This document shows positions 31,251 to 41,924 of a stretch of DNA of 64,000 bases, piece after piece. Within the stretch, counting starts at the first letter, position 1; the number at the start of each line of letters is the position of its first letter. A program made the position numbers and the translations under genes. A model generated the notes under the pieces. The model was not told the origin of the DNA, did no database searches, and was given only the letters and a program-made list of their open reading frames with translations. Origin of the DNA: Loripinus fragilis. Its lineage: Eukaryota; Mollusca; Bivalvia; Lucinida; Lucinidae. The DNA is taken from positions 43,949,994-44,013,993 of the forward strand of contig OZ026515.1 in assembly GCA_964019695.1 (NCBI GenBank), read 5' to 3'.

Positions 31251-31720
31251 CAAAGATCAACCCACCGATAAAAGTTTTATGTCAGGGTCGTCATTGAGTC
31301 TGAGGCCTGACCCACCATTATGCAATTAAAGAGGAAAACATAGATATAAACCTTGATTCGGTTTACAACCAGGCATGTAGACTGTCGGATAATATCCATG
31401 TTATATCCCACTTTTTATATAACGTTTGATTATGTTTTTGAATTGATCACTAAAGTCAGTCTTTCCAACAATTCTTTTGAATTTATAGACTAAATCATAA
31501 TAGAATACTGGCTCTGGTATACCCTGTTGCAGAAGAATTTTAAACCAATAATATATCAACTGTGGTAGAATGTAAAAAATGCCTTGCGAAGTTTTTATGG
31601 TTTTAGTAACTTAGCAGTCAAAAATTGGTTTCTATTTTTTGAAGTAACTAACATTAGAACACATTCTCACAAAACAAATAAGCTGTGAAGTATATACATC
31701 ATAGGAAGGGGAGTAGGAAA
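31250..31720 (-). pseudogene. Retroelement G C-terminal coding remnant
   Basis: The minus strand contains in-frame pieces LPSYDVYTSQLI, GIPEPVFYYDLVYKFKRIVG and DFSDQFKNIIKRYIKSG, interrupted by stops and frameshifts. The same peptide order is found on the plus strand at 43095-43535. The PSYGVYISQL-type block is a common ending of animal reverse-transcriptase retroelements (knowledge). Clade not decided. It is non-functional. Confidence 0.75.
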
Positions 31721-31950
31721 CATCTCCATCAAGGAATGGCAAATTTACTGTTTTAAAATTAAAATCATCGAAATAATGATTATCAAATTATTAAATTAGT
31801 CATCCTGATATCTTGAGATAGAGTTAAATGCTTCAATAGCATCAGCTTAATTATTGTCAGAAAGAGACAACACAAAATATCTCGTTACAAAATAAAAAAC
31901 AAATCTACAACAAGAGGAGCACAATAAGTACCCATTGGACTACTACAATT
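31720..31950. other. Unassigned spacer
   Basis: AT-rich sequence between the retroelement remnant and the 182-bp array. Part of it may be further 5' retroelement sequence, but I cannot align it. Confidence 0.35.
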
Positions 31951-31959
31951 TGTATAATA

Positions 31960-33030
31960 TATACAATTTCGAGCCAAATCGTATTGATATATTGTCAAAA
32001 AGATAATCGAGAGCGTCACCAACTTTCTTACATGACCACAAATTATATATGTTATGTTGTTCAAAAGTAAACAAGGCCAAACTCTGCTCTGGACAAGCGT
32101 CGCCGAAATACTGATTGTATATTGACATATCTATTTGGGGAGACTGTCTAAGTTCAACATCCCAATATAGGAGAAAATATACATCAAAACTATACAAAAT
32201 AGGAGGTTCACACTTTCAATATGTTAGGAATCATTATGCACGTTTTGAATAGCAAGGAATATAAACTATTGCAGTTACAGATTATACACAATTTAAGCAA
32301 CCCAGAGGTGGTGTAGACGTAATAATGTCTAAGTTCAACACTCCCAAAAATACAATAAATATAAAAAAATATTATCAAATGTGCACAAAATAGGAGGTGC
32401 ACATCTTCAATGTATGAACAATCATAATGCAAAATCTGAAAATCTAAAACTGTTGCAGTAACAGATTACACAAACGAAACACTCTCTAAGCATTTCGGAT
32501 GGATAAAATGTCTAAGTTCAACACCCCTCGAAAATGAGAAAATATTTATCAAATGTGCACAAAATAAGAGGTGCACATCTTTAATTTAAGGACAATCATT
32601 ATGCAAAGTTTGAATATAAAAGAATAAAAACTGTTGGCGCTACAGATTACACAAACCAGACAAATCCTAAGCATTTCCAATGGAAAAAAATGTCTAAGTT
32701 CAACAGCCCTCAAAAAAAGGAGAAAATATATACCAAATGTGCACAAAATCGGAGGTGCACATCTTCAATGTGTAAAGAATCATTATGCAAAGTTTGAATA
32801 TAAAAAATGATAACACAATATTTGAGTTACATATTACACAAACGAGACACCAGCAAAACATTTTGGATGGAGAAAAAATGTCAAAGTTCAACACCCCCAA
32901 ATATGAGAAAATATTCATGAAATGTGCACAAAACACTTCAATGTGTGAACAATCATTATGCAAATTTTTAATATAAAGGAATGAAAACTTTTGGTGTTAC
33001 AGATTACACAGACTAGGCACCCCAAAAGTA
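31960..33030. repeat. 182-bp tandem repeat (~5-6 units)
   Basis: TGTCTAAGTTCAACA marks units at ~32147, 32326, 32508, 32690 and (as TGTCAAAGTTCAACA) 32878, about 180-188 bp apart. Each also has GAGAAAATATA, TGTGCACAAAATAGGAGGTG, CACATCTTCAATGT, AATCATTATGCAAA and TACAGATTACACAAAC. Minus-strand frames of 65-87 aa look alike because they translate the same repeat. Confidence 0.92.
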
Positions 33031-33249
33031 ATGCGGGCTGATGGACGAGTGAACAGATGGATGGATGTGGACCCACTACTAGACCTGCGTTTCACCAGGG
33101 CGACGCAGGTAAAACACGCGTTTCTCATTACAAGCCAAATAAACTGAGGCCTCTCTACTAAAAGTCTTTTCAATTATTTCATTTATCTTTTCTCTGATTA
33201 GATAATGAGTGCTTGATATCAAAATAAGTACCAAACATAAAGATAGGAA

Positions 33250-33640
33250 CGTTGTGTGAAACCAGTAACTATAGATTATCAATTTGACAAACACCGCCAC
33301 TCTCCAAGATAACCAGAAAATATTGGCTATTAGTTTGACGAATACCTAAACTTGAAAATATATAGGTTTTATTGTATGTAAAACCAGCAATTATAGGTTG
33401 GTAATTTTTCAAACAGCACCACTCTTCAATTTATACCTGCCAAGATAACTAGCAAATATTGGTTGTTAGTTTGACCAAATACCTTAACTTGTAAATATAC
33501 AGATTTTTACGCTTGTGAAACCAACACCACTACTATCTATTGTTATAACAAGCAAATATTGGCTATTAGTTTGACACAAACCTAAACATGTAAATATAGA
33601 GATTTTAGCTTTTTGTTAACCCAGATTTTTTTCACTTTAG
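33250..33640 (+). repeat. 140-bp repeat, right part (~3 units)
   Basis: ATCAATTTGACAAACACCGC, AAATATTGGCTATTAGTTTG and CTTGTAAATATACAGATTTT occur three times. This is the far end of the array first seen at 26600. Together the three parts have been pushed ~6 kb apart by insertions. Confidence 0.8.
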
Positions 33641-34430
33641 GGAAATATAAAACTATTACTGAGAGCTATAATTTATAATTGGTCTACATAAATAAGATAG
33701 TTGAAGTGAACTCATCTTATATTTTTTTTTTATTATAAACGGGGGTGGGATAAGTGGGGGATGGACGCATATGTAGCTCATTGTAAGCGCACTGTGAATT
33801 GATGGTTTTCTTTCTTTGACCATGGTCCAGTAGTCACGCTAAAACTTCAGCACTTTCGACCATTATTGACATTTTGTTTAGAGTACACTTTTATGGCTAT
33901 ATTTCAGATTTTTGACAGTTTTGTCTGTATTTTACTCTGAGCAATGGGGAAAACATAAAGATTATGTCAATACATCTGACAGAGATAGAGACAGACAGTA
34001 GAACAAGAAAATGGGTCAGTATCTGGCAGTTAAAAGGTTAGCACATGAGATTTCTGTACGTATCCCAAATGTATTTAAGCGCCAATGCTGACGTATCCAT
34101 CGACACTAGATGCCTTGATTTATGTATATCCATATATTGTGTTTGCGTCGAATGCCCCATCGGAAAGTCTCTGCCCAATTCAAGACTCAAGCCTCGGATG
34201 TATTTAAGGCGTAGCATTATGTATGAAAAGGCTGCATTTTGTTAGCCAAAACTGGCCTTAAAGAAATTTAGCTCTGTAGCATGTGGACTCAGCTTTATCA
34301 AAATTCATTATTCTGCCAACAGAATAAACGAAGTTTATGTTTTTAATAAAATATCGAAAAAATAAAAACGAATTTCGTTCATAGCATCTTGTGGAATGTT
34401 GTAACCGTTTGTTTCGTTGTAATCGAAATT
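33640..34430. other. Unassigned spacer
   Basis: AT-rich. The 66-aa plus frame at 34045-34245 and the 114-aa minus frame at 34258-34602 have no recognisable motif. GGGGGTGGGATAAGTGGGGG at ~33740 is a short G-rich patch. Confidence 0.4.
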
Positions 34431-34434
34431 GATA

Positions 34435-34570
34435 TTGTAATTGCATGGTTTCTGTGACGTCCGGGTCACGATATGTTATCAAAGTAGATCCTTGACGTAC
34501 ATCCGAGGTCTGATTCCACGGAATTGGCCGAGGCAATTCCGATTGGTCGAAGGCCCTTGCGAGCGGTGAG
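34435..34570. promoter_or_regulatory. GC-richer patch with CRE-like and CCAAT-like motifs (speculative)
   Basis: This 130-bp patch is clearly less AT-rich than its surroundings. It holds TGACGTCCGGGTCACG, TTGACGTACATC and CGATTGGTCG (an inverted CCAAT). Such motifs are common at animal promoters, but no exon, TATA box or splice signal with a coding frame follows on either strand. It could equally be part of an old element. Confidence 0.2.
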
Positions 34571-34920
34571 CCATATTTGCTAGGCAATGAGATAAGTACC
34601 AAAATCTCATGTTTTGGATCATTTTTATTTTTATATGATATCGATAATAACAGCTTTGCAATGAAAAGAACAATTCGTTCTTATCACTTTTTTAAGTACT
34701 GGAATGATCTAAACCTCACTGCAAGGGGTCACAGTTCGAACTTTTTATTATTGATTTCGTTGCCGAACCTTACAAAAACCAGCATCGATGGTGTACATGA
34801 AGTATACTTGTCATGTATCTCATGTATACAAAGTAGTACATCAGAGAAGTAACATTAAATGCACTGCATAAAACAGGCTACCTGTATACAAAAAAAACAT
34901 GATATTTATTAATTCTAAAG

Positions 34921-35124
34921 TACAGTAAAACCTGTCTAAAACGGCCTCTCAAAAATAGACAAAGATCTTAATGACAAATGGTAGCTTAATGAAGGTCGAA
35001 AGTATTGCAGAATGCTCCACTTGAAGCCTTCTGCAATACCTTTCACCTGCATTAAGCGATAATTGGTCATGAAAAACAATTTTCGGTCTTTTTGAGAGTG
35101 GCCGTTTTACACAGATTTTAAGTA
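34921..35124. mobile_element. Pogo/Tigger-like MITE family E
   Basis: TACAGTAAAACCTGTCTAAA and ACGGCCTCTCAAAAATAGAC lead to a centre GTATTGCAGAATGCTCCACT / GCCTTCTGCAATACC, then GAGTGGCCGTTTTACACAG and a degraded right end ATTTTAAGTA (others: GTTTTACTGTA). It is flanked by TA. The internal arms are reversed relative to 5413-5609. Confidence 0.85.
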
Positions 35125-35194
35125 CCCAGTAAACAAAGGTTCCTCCATCTTACTGACCACAAGCATTTGCCTTACATGTATTTTGATATAACAC

Positions 35195-35775
35195 AGCAAC
35201 TTCAGTGGTTGGGTGGTGGCTGATGCCTGTCTGTGGCTGGGCTAACCGTAGCTCAACTTGGGTTTGTTTTAGCTCAGACTAAATGTCTATCTGTGAGCCA
35301 TGAGCCATTTTCTTTGTATCATCATAGTTTGTTAATTAGATTAGATTGTTTTTCTGTGATGATACATTGCAATAGTTAGGAAGCCTCCATGGGAGTTAAA
35401 CAAGTTTTGTGTTGTAACAACAACAGAATCTAGGGCAAAGATTTGGTACCAGTAAAATGCATTTAAGCCCCCCCCCCCCCCCCCCCAGTGGCTTAGGCTG
35501 CTATCCGTTCTAAGGCGGTGGTTCCGTTTTGTTGATTTATTGTTTATTGTTGCTCCCATTGTTTGTGGGGGTTTTGGTCCTTGTTTTTCTTATTCAGTAC
35601 GTTGTATCCTTCTAGCCTTCTAGATTTGCAATCATCTTGATGGGGAAGAGACAGCTGATTGCTTTACTTTAACTGTCTTTTAGTCAGTGTTCTGTGGCTC
35701 TTCCTCGCGGTGCCGTGGGTTGGCCTGTAGTATGTGATTGTGGTATTTCCTGATATGATCATACGCACTTGCTTT
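35195..35775 (+). mobile_element. Retroelement family G, longest plus-strand 3' UTR
   Basis: It starts in GGTGGCTGATGCCTGTCTGT and GGCTGGGCTAACCGTAGCTC, the sequence just after the coding end. It then runs through GTGATGATACATTGCA, AGGAAGCCTCCATGGGAG, TTTGGTACCAGTAAAATGCA, a poly(C) run and GTGGCTCTTCCTCGCGGTGC to GATTGTGGTATTTCCTGATA. 5'-truncated, with no coding part left. Confidence 0.85.
35468..35486. repeat. Poly(C) run, 19 bp, inside retroelement G
   Basis: ATTTAAGCCCCC in other family G copies (5-9 C) is expanded here to 19 C. This is a homopolymer expansion at a fixed position of the element. Confidence 0.95.
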
Positions 35776-36004
35776 TTTGCAGTTTTGGTTGCGTGTTTTC
35801 TTGGCTAAAGTTTATATATATTGTATACTCATTTTTCGAGAAAAAAATGTAGTCATAGTATTTTCTTTCTATAAATTACATTCATTTAGTGTGAAAAACA
35901 ATGAGATATTTTATAGGATCATCAAGAAAATGTTATTAGCTTCAAGCATTATTGTTGAAATGATTTATTTCCAATTGCTGGTCTAGCTTTAAGAGGAGAC
36001 ATTG

Positions 36005-36212
36005 TATTAACCCTTAAAGCGCCAAGAAAAAACATAATCTGAAAAAGTCGTATGCTGAAGTCGTCTGCTGCAAATATTTGTCTAACATTACTTACGAATT
36101 AAGTATAGAAGCAAACAGCGTGGACCCACACATTTTGCCATAGAGGCTTCTTAAACATTTCAGCAGACGAGAAAAGCAGACGACTTTTGATTGGCGCATT
36201 AAGGATTAATAA
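36005..36212. mobile_element. MITE family B relative with TTAACCCTTAAAGCGCCA ends
   Basis: TTAACCCTTAAAGCGCCAAG and GTCGTCTGCTGCAAATA at the left are mirrored by AGCAGACGACTTTTGATTGG and GCGCATTAAGGATTAA at the right. The hairpin retains one arm only (GCAAACAGCGTGGACCCACA). It is closely matched by 58672-58857. Confidence 0.8.
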
Positions 36213-36302
36213 GGTGATTCACCTCCGTACCAGCAGTGAATTGTAGCGCACATGCATGTGCAATTATATGCGCCTCTGTCTTTCTGTACGTGTTTATATT
36301 GT

Positions 36303-36425
36303 TAAACCATTTAAGCCTAGCGTCCTTTTTATGGGACATAGGCAAACAGTACATATCCAGATTAGACGCCGCATAATACAATATCTGATCAGGATCGTCA
36401 CTGTTTGCTCACAGAATTTTCTCTT
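36303..36425 (+). mobile_element. MITE family B, left half and hairpin
   Basis: AACCATTTAAGCCTAGCGTC and ATGGGACATAGGCAAACAGT match 2556-2620. The stem is imperfect (AGATTAGACGCCGC / ATCTGATCAGGATC), and the right half is decayed. Confidence 0.7.
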
Positions 36426-36589
36426 GAAATTTGGAGAAGAAAAAAAGAAAATACCACCCAACAACATCCCTAAAATTGGAACTGTGCGCGTCCTACTGAA
36501 AACTAGGCTTAATTGGGATAAAATGCTTCCGTCTCATGTGCAGTCTCGTGGAGATGATCAGTATTTATAATGCAAAGAGGTTTGACTTG

Positions 36590-39225
36590 ATATTCCTGTT
36601 CATTGGTGAAAGTTATCAGCTTTTATCATGTTCAGAACTAATTTGTTGATTCCCATGTCCTCATGCAATCCAGGTTACAAGTGGTTTTCATGTTGGGTTT
36701 GGTGAAGTTTATCAGTGTTTATTATGCTCAGACCTAATTTTTTGATTCTCATGTCTACATGTAATACAGGTTATGGGTGGTTTTCATGCCGAGTTTGGTG
36801 AAGTTTGTCAGTGTTTATTATGCTCAAACCTTATTTGTTGATTCTTATGTCTACATGTAATACAGGTTATGGGTGGTTTTCATGTCGAGTTTGGTGAAGT
36901 GTATCAGTGTTTATTATGCTCAAACCTTATTTGTTGATTCTCATGTCTACATGTAATACAGGTTATGGGTGGTTTTCATGTCGAGTTTGGTGAAGTTTAT
37001 CAGTGTTTATTATGCTCAAACCTTATTTGTTGATTCTCATGTCTACATGTAATACAGGTTACGGGTGGTTTTCATGTTGGGTTTGGTGAAGTTTATCAGT
37101 GTTTATTATGCTCAGACATTATTTGTTGATTCTCGTGTCTACATGAAATACAGGTGACGATTGGTTTTCTTGTTTGGTTTGGTGAAGTTTATCAGTGTTT
37201 ACTATGCTCAGACCTTATTTGTTGATTCTCATGTCTACATGTAATACAGGTTATAAGTGGTTTTCATGTTGGGTTTGGTGAAGTTTATCAGTGTTTATTA
37301 TGCTCAGACATTATTTGTTGATTCTCGTGTCTACATGAAATACAGGTGACGATTGGTTTTCTTGTTTGGTTTGGTGAAGTTTATCAGTGTTTATTATGCT
37401 CAAACCTTATTTGTTGATTCTCATGTCTACATGTAATACAGGTTACGGGTGGTTTTCATGTTGGGTTTGGTGAAGTTTATCAGTGTTTATTATGCTCAGA
37501 CATTATTTGTTGATTCTCGTGTCTACATGAAATACAGGTGACGATTGGTTTTCTTGTTTGGTTTGGTGAAGTTTATCAGTGTTTATTATGCTCAAACCTT
37601 ATTTGTTGATTCTCATGTCTACATGTAATACAGGTTATGGGTGGTTTTCATGTCGAGTTTGGTGAAGTTTATCAGTGTTTATTATGCTCAAACCTTATTT
37701 GTTGATTCTCATGTCTACATGTAATACAGGTTATGGGTGGTTTTCATGTCGAGTTTGGTGAAGTTTATCAGTGTTTATTATGCTCAAACCTTATTTGTTG
37801 ATTCTCATGTCTACATGTAATACAGGTTACGGGTGGTTTTCATGTTGGGTTTGGTGAAGTTTATCAGTGTTTATTATGCTCAGACATTATTTGTTGATTC
37901 TCGTGTCTACATGAAATACAGGTGACGATTGGTTTTCTTGTTTGGTTTGGTGAAGTTTATCAGTGTTTACTATGCTCAGACCTTATTTGTTGATTCTCAT
38001 GTCTACATGTAATACAGGTTATAAGTGGTTTTCATGTTGGGTTTGGTGAAGTTTATCAGTGTTTATTATGCTCAGACATTATTTGTTGATTCTCGTGTCT
38101 ACATGAAATACAGGTGACGATTGATACAGGTTATGGGTGGTTTTCATGTCGAGTTTGGTGAAGTTTATCAGTGTTTATTATGCTCAAACCTTATTTGTTG
38201 ATTCTTATGTCTACATGTAATACAGGTTATGGGTGTTTTTCATGTCGAGTTTGATGAAGTTTATCAGTGTTTATTATGCTCAAACCTTATTTGTTGATTC
38301 TCATGTCTACATGTAATACAGGTTACGGGTGGTTTTCTTGTTTGGTTTGGTGAAGTTTATCAGTGTTTATTATGCTCAAACCTTATTTGTTGATTCTTAT
38401 GTCTACATGTAATACAGGTTATGGGTGGTTTTCATGTCGAGTTTGATGAAGTTTATCAGTGTTTATTATGCTCAGACATTATTTGTTGATTCTCGTGTCT
38501 ACATGAAATACAGGTGACGATTGGTTTTCTTGTTTGGTTTGGTGAAGTTTATCAGTGTTTACTATGCTCAGACCTTATTTGTTGATTCTCATGTCTACAT
38601 GTAATACAGGTTACAAGTGGTTTTCATGTCGAGTTTGGTGATGTTTATCAGTGTTTACTATGTTCAGAACTAATTTTTTGATTCTCATGTCCATATGCAA
38701 TCCTGGTTACGAGTTGTTTTCATGTTGAGTTTGGTGAAGTATATCATTGTTTATTATGCTCAGACTTTATTTGTTGATTCTCATGTCTATATATAATACA
38801 GGTTACGAGTTGTTTTCATGTTGAGCTTTGTGAAGTTTATCAGTGTTTATTATGCTCAGAACCTATTAGTTGAGTCTCATGTCTACATATAATACAGGTA
38901 ACGAGTGGTATTCATCTTAAGTTTGGTGAAGTTTGTCAGTGTTTATTGTGCTCAGACCTTATTTGTTGATTATCATGTCAACATGTAATATACGTTACGA
39001 GTGGTTTTCATGTTGAGTTGGTGAAGTTTATCAGTGTTTTATTATGCTCAAACCTTATTTGTTGATTCTCATGTCTACATGTAATACATGTTACGAGTGG
39101 TTTTCATGTTGGGTTTGGTGAAGTTTAACAGTGTTTATTATACTCAGACATTATTTGTTGATTATCATGTTTAATACAGGTATTGAGTGGTTTTCATGTT
39201 GAGTTAACACGTTGATTCTCCTGAC
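36590..39225 (+). repeat. 96-bp satellite with higher-order structure (~27 units)
   Basis: The unit is close to GTTTGGTGAAGTTTATCAGT, GTTTATTATGCTCAAACCTT, ATTTGTTGATTCTCATGTCT, ACATGTAATACAGGTTATGG, GTGGTTTTCATGTCGA. The period is exactly 96 bp over most of the array (markers at 36771, 36867, 36963, 37059 ...). Four variant types alternate in a recurring order, and divergence rises towards both edges. There is no coding potential. A partial unit and junction lie at ~38115-38129. Confidence 0.97.
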
Positions 39226-39690
39226 CTCAGGTGCAGTTTGATGAAGGTTAACGTTCACCATCCAAAGAGTGTATGCAACAATTGTTATATCCACACGTGC
39301 AATTTGGATAAGGTGATTGGAGCGTATTATCTGAAAAGCCTGTCCAAATAGCTATATATTGATTCTTCTGCTCAGATGATAGTTTGGCGAGGGTTATCAG
39401 AACTTATTTTCTGGAAAAATATGATCCTCAAGTTTACAGGTTATCAAATCGAAAATATGTATTGATTCTGCTGTCCACATATGTATTTTGGTAAGGGTTA
39501 TAAATGTGTATCATAGTGTTAAAAGATTATGCCACAAACTTTGATTATTCTGCAGCCCGTTATGAATGCCAATGTTTATCATGCTCATCAATGCTGTTGT
39601 TAATCCTATTCAGATGTGCAGACTGGTGAAAATTATACTTTGTAACTAGCTGAAGATTATCAATTATTATTATGTTAAAAAATGTGTTAT
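39226..39690 (+). repeat. Degenerate flank of the 96-bp satellite
   Basis: Decayed unit words recur at roughly 90-110-bp spacing: GTTTGGCGAGGGTTATCAGA, TTGATTCTTCTGCTCAGATG, GTTTATCATGCTCATC, TTATGTTAAAAAATG. They look like old satellite monomers that escaped homogenisation. Similar decayed units reappear at 41350-41720. Confidence 0.5.
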
Positions 39691-39817
39691 GATGACCTAG
39701 GCGTCACCATCGACAAAACGACATCTTTTAATAGCCACATTGATACGTTAACAAAAGGGCCAATCAGACCAATCTCATTTCTACAGAGGAACTTAACAAC
39801 ATGCACAAAGAACATAT

Positions 39818-40055
39818 GAGCCGCGACATGAGATTTCCAATAATGTGGTGTGTGCGACCAGCAAAGACTCAGATCAGCCTGCGCATGCGTGCAGTCTGAT
39901 CAGAGCATTTGCTAGTCGCTTGATCATTCTATGAGTATTAAGCTACTGACTGAAAATCATTTGGAGTTTCTAAGCTTATAAAGGAGGCTGAACAGGCTCA
40001 TCTTAGTCTATTCATGTAGAAATACCACATTGTTGGAAATCACATGTCACAGCTC
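39818..40055 (+). mobile_element. MITE family C inside the retroelement remnant
   Basis: The ends GAGCCGCGACATGAGATTTC and GAAATCACATGTCACAGCTC are ~31-bp inverted repeats. Inside is an imperfect hairpin CAGCAAAGACTCAGATCAGC / CTGATCAGAGCATTTGCTAG around CTGCGCATGCGTGCAG, then ATTCTATGAGTATTAAGCTA and GGAGGCTGAACAGGCTC. It interrupts the RT frame between the KN(I) and YKTLVR blocks. Confidence 0.92.
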
Positions 40056-40300
40056 AATTATAGGGATCCATTTACAAGACTCTCGTACGATCTCAGCTAG
40101 AGTATGTGACTACAGCCTGGGTCCCATTTACAAAGACTGGCACCAACAAGATCGAAGTGTGTCTAGAGACTTGCAGCAAGATTTTGCCAGAATGACAGTC
40201 GCCGAACTAGCAGAGTCACCTCAATGATGCAGAATCTGGAATGGGAAATTTTTCACTATCGCCCTGAGAAGTGTAAGACAGTCATGATGTACCCATTAAT

Positions 40301-40537
40301 GAGCCGTGACATGTGATTTCCAACAATGTGGAAATTTGACAGGTGTAGACACAGACGAGCCTGTGCAGTCTCCTTTTAAGCATAGAAACTCCAAATGTTG
40401 TTAGGTCAGTAGCTAAACACTAATAAGAAATTCAAGCGACAAGCAAAGGCTCTGATCAGACTGCGCATATGCGCAGGCTGGTCTGATCCTTTGCTGGTGG
40501 CATATACCACATTGTTGGAAATCTCATGCCACGGCTC
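40301..40537 (-). mobile_element. MITE family C, opposite orientation
   Basis: The termini are the same (GAGCCGTGACATGTGATTTC ... GAAATCTCATGCCACGGCTC), but the interior is reversed relative to the copy 246 bp upstream: the hairpin GCAAAGGCTCTGATCAGACT / GGTCTGATCCTTTGC is now at the right. It lies between the NLEWE and NNFIDIPTEKN blocks of the RT remnant. Confidence 0.92.
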
Positions 40538-40739
40538 ATTTGTCAATAACTTCATCGACATCCCCACTGAGAAGAATCTGATTCATTCTGTCGCATCAAC
40601 CAGAGGCCATGAGATCCGATTCCTGGTACCATACTGCTCTGTTAATGCCAACAAAAGGTATTTCTTCCTCTCAACAATGCGTCTCTCCAGCTCTATGCTT
40701 GTCTTGGCAGTAACAGCAACATAACTGATACTTTCAAGA

Positions 40740-41340
40740 GCAGTACTCTAAGCCATCCTGTTTTTAATCTGTCCAAAGAGACGTGTAAATAGTTTTACAA
40801 AGTGCTCATAATTGGGCCCAGCACTTGTTGGGAAAATGAAGATGATTCTCTTGCCCATTGCAGGGTCTTACTACACAGGGTTATATAACACTGTATTGAT
40901 TTTATTGATAACTAGAAATGAACCATATATACGAACAGTGTAAGAAGTAGGTGATTAACTTAAATGTGAATTTTTCATGATAAAAATGATGATTAATCAT
41001 TTAATGAAGTTAAATAAATTGCAGTACCTTACGCAGCACTTCAGCTTCAAAACCATTTTACTTTACAACAGGATTTATTATGCAACTCTCCAAATATGGT
41101 ATGAGCACCACAGCTGCTTATAAGTACACGAAGGTACATATTACATATTCCAAGCTAAAATGGTGTTAAAAGTTTAGACAGTGCGATTCAGCGTGTTATG
41201 GAAAAGAAGACATAGTAATTCAAAAGTCATTAATGATAAATTTTGAATGAACATTTTGTGTGCGAGTAAATACGACACTGGCCTACAACAGTTTTAAACA
41301 TGTGTTAAGGATTCCTAACCCTGTATAGAAAGACCCTGTC
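40740..41340. other. Probable retroelement 3' flank plus AT-rich spacer
   Basis: After the RT remnant there is AT-rich sequence with no frame worth reporting. The first ~200 bp could be the 3' UTR of the dead element, but there is no other copy here to compare. Confidence 0.35.
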
Positions 41341-41349
41341 CATTGTAAT

Positions 41350-41720
41350 TGTGTTCCTTGGTGAAGGTAAACATTGATGATCATAATAAGAGATTATATA
41401 CTGATTATTTTGTCCTCAGAATTTTTGGTGAGTGTTATCAGCATGTATCTTGTGTTATGTTTCATGTCCACAAAGATTATTGGCGTTTATCATGTAAAGA
41501 AATTCGTGTAGCTCATCCTGTCAACATGTGTAGTTTGGTTATGGTTATTACTGGTGTTTGGTGAAAGTTACCAGTTTCTATAAGTATTGTACCCATTGTT
41601 CACGTGTGTAGATCGGTGAACATTTTTGGTGTTTATCATCTGAATTGTTTATGTCCACAAAGTGATATGGTGTTTAAATGTAATGATTTTGGGTTAGTCT
41701 CCCTGTCCAGCAAGCTTACC
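41350..41720 (+). repeat. Decayed 96-bp satellite-like units
   Basis: TTGGTGAAGGTAAACATTGA, TTTGGTGAGTGTTATCAGCA, GGCGTTTATCATG, GTTTGGTGAAAGTTACCAGT and GGTGTTTATCATC occur at 60-110-bp intervals. They resemble the satellite at 36590-39225 at low identity. This may be the far side of an ancestral array. Confidence 0.4.
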
Positions 41721-41858
41721 ATTTAGTTTACAGTTCGATTTTCCGGTCAATGGGTATAGTAAGGAGAATGTTATAACAGTGTCATCATCCTGGGAGTTCC
41801 TTACTTGCTGTCCATGGAAGCTACTGTATGCAGATGACATAATGATTACTGCCGAGTC

Positions 41859-41924
41859 CCAAGGGTACTAAGTCCACTTTGTTCCTTACACATGTAAGGA
41901 ACGATGTGGACTTAGTACCCTTGG
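41859..41924. mobile_element. 66-bp near-perfect palindrome in the RT remnant
   Basis: CCAAGGGTACTAAGTCCAC and GTTCCTTACA, then TGTAAGGAAC and GTGGACTTAGTACCCTTGG: two nested perfect stems with 3-base TTT and GAT side bulges and a CA loop. It sits between the AES and CEDAESLE codons that normally adjoin in this RT family, so it looks like an insertion. No target duplication is seen. Confidence 0.8.

Larger units (their letters stand above)
39691..40735 (+). pseudogene. Non-LTR reverse transcriptase C-terminal remnant, split by two MITEs
   Basis: In-frame pieces read DDLGVTIDKTTSFNSHID and FLQRNLTTCTKN (39691-39810), then YKTLVRSQLEYVTTAW and KTGTNKIEV (40070-40160), MMQNLEWEIFHYR (40226-40265) and, after the second MITE, RGHEIRFLVPYCSVNA (40600-40650). 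This order (LGV.ID, LVR..LEY....W, RFLVPYCSVNA) is the C-terminal part of animal non-LTR (jockey/CR1-like) ORF2 proteins. Stops and frameshifts make it dead. The family C MITEs at 39818-40055 and 40301-40537 interrupt it. Confidence 0.85.

Noticed and set aside
34258..34602. 114-aa minus-strand frame as a gene
   Set aside because: Single-exon, AT-rich, no recognisable motif or homologous copy, and it overlaps other frames. Length is within chance for this composition.
39810..40064. Exact target-site duplication for the first family C copy
   Set aside because: Flanks AGAACATAT and AATTATAGG do not match at any length from 4 to 10; no duplication is claimed for this copy.
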